Shown: in pieces, positions 63,531-64,000 of the stretch
Numbering within the stretch: position 1 is the stretch's first letter
Layout: every line of letters begins with the position of its first letter
Translations under genes and position numbers: made by a program
The notes under the pieces: model-generated
The model's input: only the letters and a program-made list of their open reading frames with translations
Databases searched by the model: none
What the model was told of the DNA's origin: nothing
Source: Agaribacter marinus
GTDB taxonomy: Bacteria > Pseudomonadota > Gammaproteobacteria > Enterobacterales > Alteromonadaceae
Reading direction: 5' to 3'
Length of the DNA stretch: 64,000 bases
Assembly: GCF_030160655.1 (NCBI RefSeq)
Contig: NZ_BSOT01000002.1
Coordinates: 1-64,000 of the forward strand

Positions 63531-64000
63531 ATGAAAATGATAGCATTATCTAAAGCTAGCGCGTTTACGTGCCTACTTTTAGTCTTGTTACAATGTATCT
63601 CTATAAAATTGTATGCAATTGAAGAACAACGTACCCAAAAAGTACGTCGAATTGCGATCATCGAGACAATGACGCTAACACACATTCAGAATTCAACAAA
63701 CGCTTACATAGAAGCAATACAATTGCTATTTCCGGACGACAAGATACAGTTTCAACGCATGAACGCTGAAGGCAACTACACACGGGCGCTTGCGTTAGTA
63801 GACGCCTTGGCTACAGCTAACATACAGCCAGACTTGCTTATTACAGTAGCCACTTTAGCTACAAAGGCAGCATTCAAAAAACAAAATGACATAACTTTTC
63901 CCACTGTATTTATGAGTGTTGCCGATCCAATATCTGAAGGTATTATTGAATCTTTTGGTAAAACATCCAAAGCAAATATCACCGGTAATTCACACGTAAT
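63531..64000 (+). CDS. ABC-type substrate-binding protein (partial, runs off the window)
   Basis: The first 156 codons of an exported protein of the ABC_sub_bind (PF04392) type. After a signal peptide (TCLLLVLLQCISIKLYA) the type-1 periplasmic-binding fold begins with VRRIAIIETMTLTHIQNST. The blocks PDLLITVATLATKAAFKK and FPTVFMSVADPISEGII are characteristic of the family, whose members bind amino-acid-like or other small ligands. The frame is open to position 64000, so the C-terminal half and any transporter genes lie beyond. Ribosome site aagaga upstream of the ATG. Confidence 0.85.
   Translation, partial: MKMIALSKASAFTCLLLVLLQCISIKLYAIEEQRTQKVRRIAIIETMTLTHIQNSTNAYIEAIQLLFPDDKIQFQRMNAEGNYTRALALVDALATANIQPDLLITVATLATKAAFKKQNDITFPTVFMSVADPISEGIIESFGKTSKANITGNSHV

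Overview
The window is 64 kb of moderately AT-rich chromosome from a marine gammaproteobacterium, most likely an Alteromonadales member close to Alteromonas, Paraglaciecola or Catenovulum. This is inferred from gene order (ssb / YajR-like MFS / uvrA; ppa-fbp-mpl; lptM-lysA-dapF-DUF484-xerC-yigB), from the protein sequences, and from secreted glycosidases aimed at algal or plant polysaccharides. I saw no rRNA, tRNA, CRISPR array, prophage or transposase.

Layout. 0.1-6.5 kb: ssb, a SOS box with a possible small SOS gene, a YajR-like MFS transporter, uvrA and a 2OG-Fe(II) oxygenase overlapping uvrA by one base. 6.5-13.9 kb: chemoreceptor, DUF3299 protein, ppa, fbp, then divergently mpl, ubiX and an S1/P1 nuclease, and rraA. 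14-19.8 kb: PAP2 phosphatase with a glycosyltransferase, a diguanylate cyclase coupled to a degenerate 5'-nucleotidase-like protein, and an exported unknown. 20-26.4 kb: lptM-lysA-dapF-DUF484-xerC-yigB-yigZ, then yghU. 26.5-30.1 kb: a large secreted glycosidase with two CBM6 modules and a promoter region holding three copies of a palindromic operator-like site. 30.2-34 kb: cysE, SOS-regulated uvrD, an orphan cyanase. 34-37.7 kb: SPFH protein with a ribbon-helix-helix protein, then a patch of poorly known genes (P-loop kinase, HEAGH membrane protein, gene remnant, lipoprotein). 37.9-54.7 kb: alpha-glucuronidase-family enzyme, DUF454 protein, recQ, GST, cytochrome c, selO, a large c-di-GMP protein, ribA, alpha-L-fucosidase, nitrilase, an ATP-grasp protein and nagA.

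54.8-63.2 kb holds the most interesting region: a compact minus-strand cluster of eight genes. In transcription order it encodes a four-cysteine exported protein, a lipoprotein, a membrane-anchored helical-repeat protein, a PEGA-repeat protein ending in a cysteine-free formylglycine-generating-enzyme-like (FGE-like) domain, a 45-residue single-helix protein, a MotA/TolQ/ExbB channel subunit and two different von Willebrand A (VWA) proteins. Both VWA proteins start with a helix carrying an ExbD/TolR-like F-L-D-V motif. I infer a proton-motive-force-driven envelope machine in which VWA domains replace the usual periplasmic domain of ExbD or MotB. The window ends in a divergent, truncated ABC substrate-binding protein gene.

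How the genes fit together: SOS and repair genes (ssb, uvrA, uvrD, recQ) and housekeeping operons are interleaved with a scattered polysaccharide-use set (CBM6 glycosidase, GH67-like enzyme, GH29 fucosidase, nagA) that has no adjacent TonB receptor or regulator.
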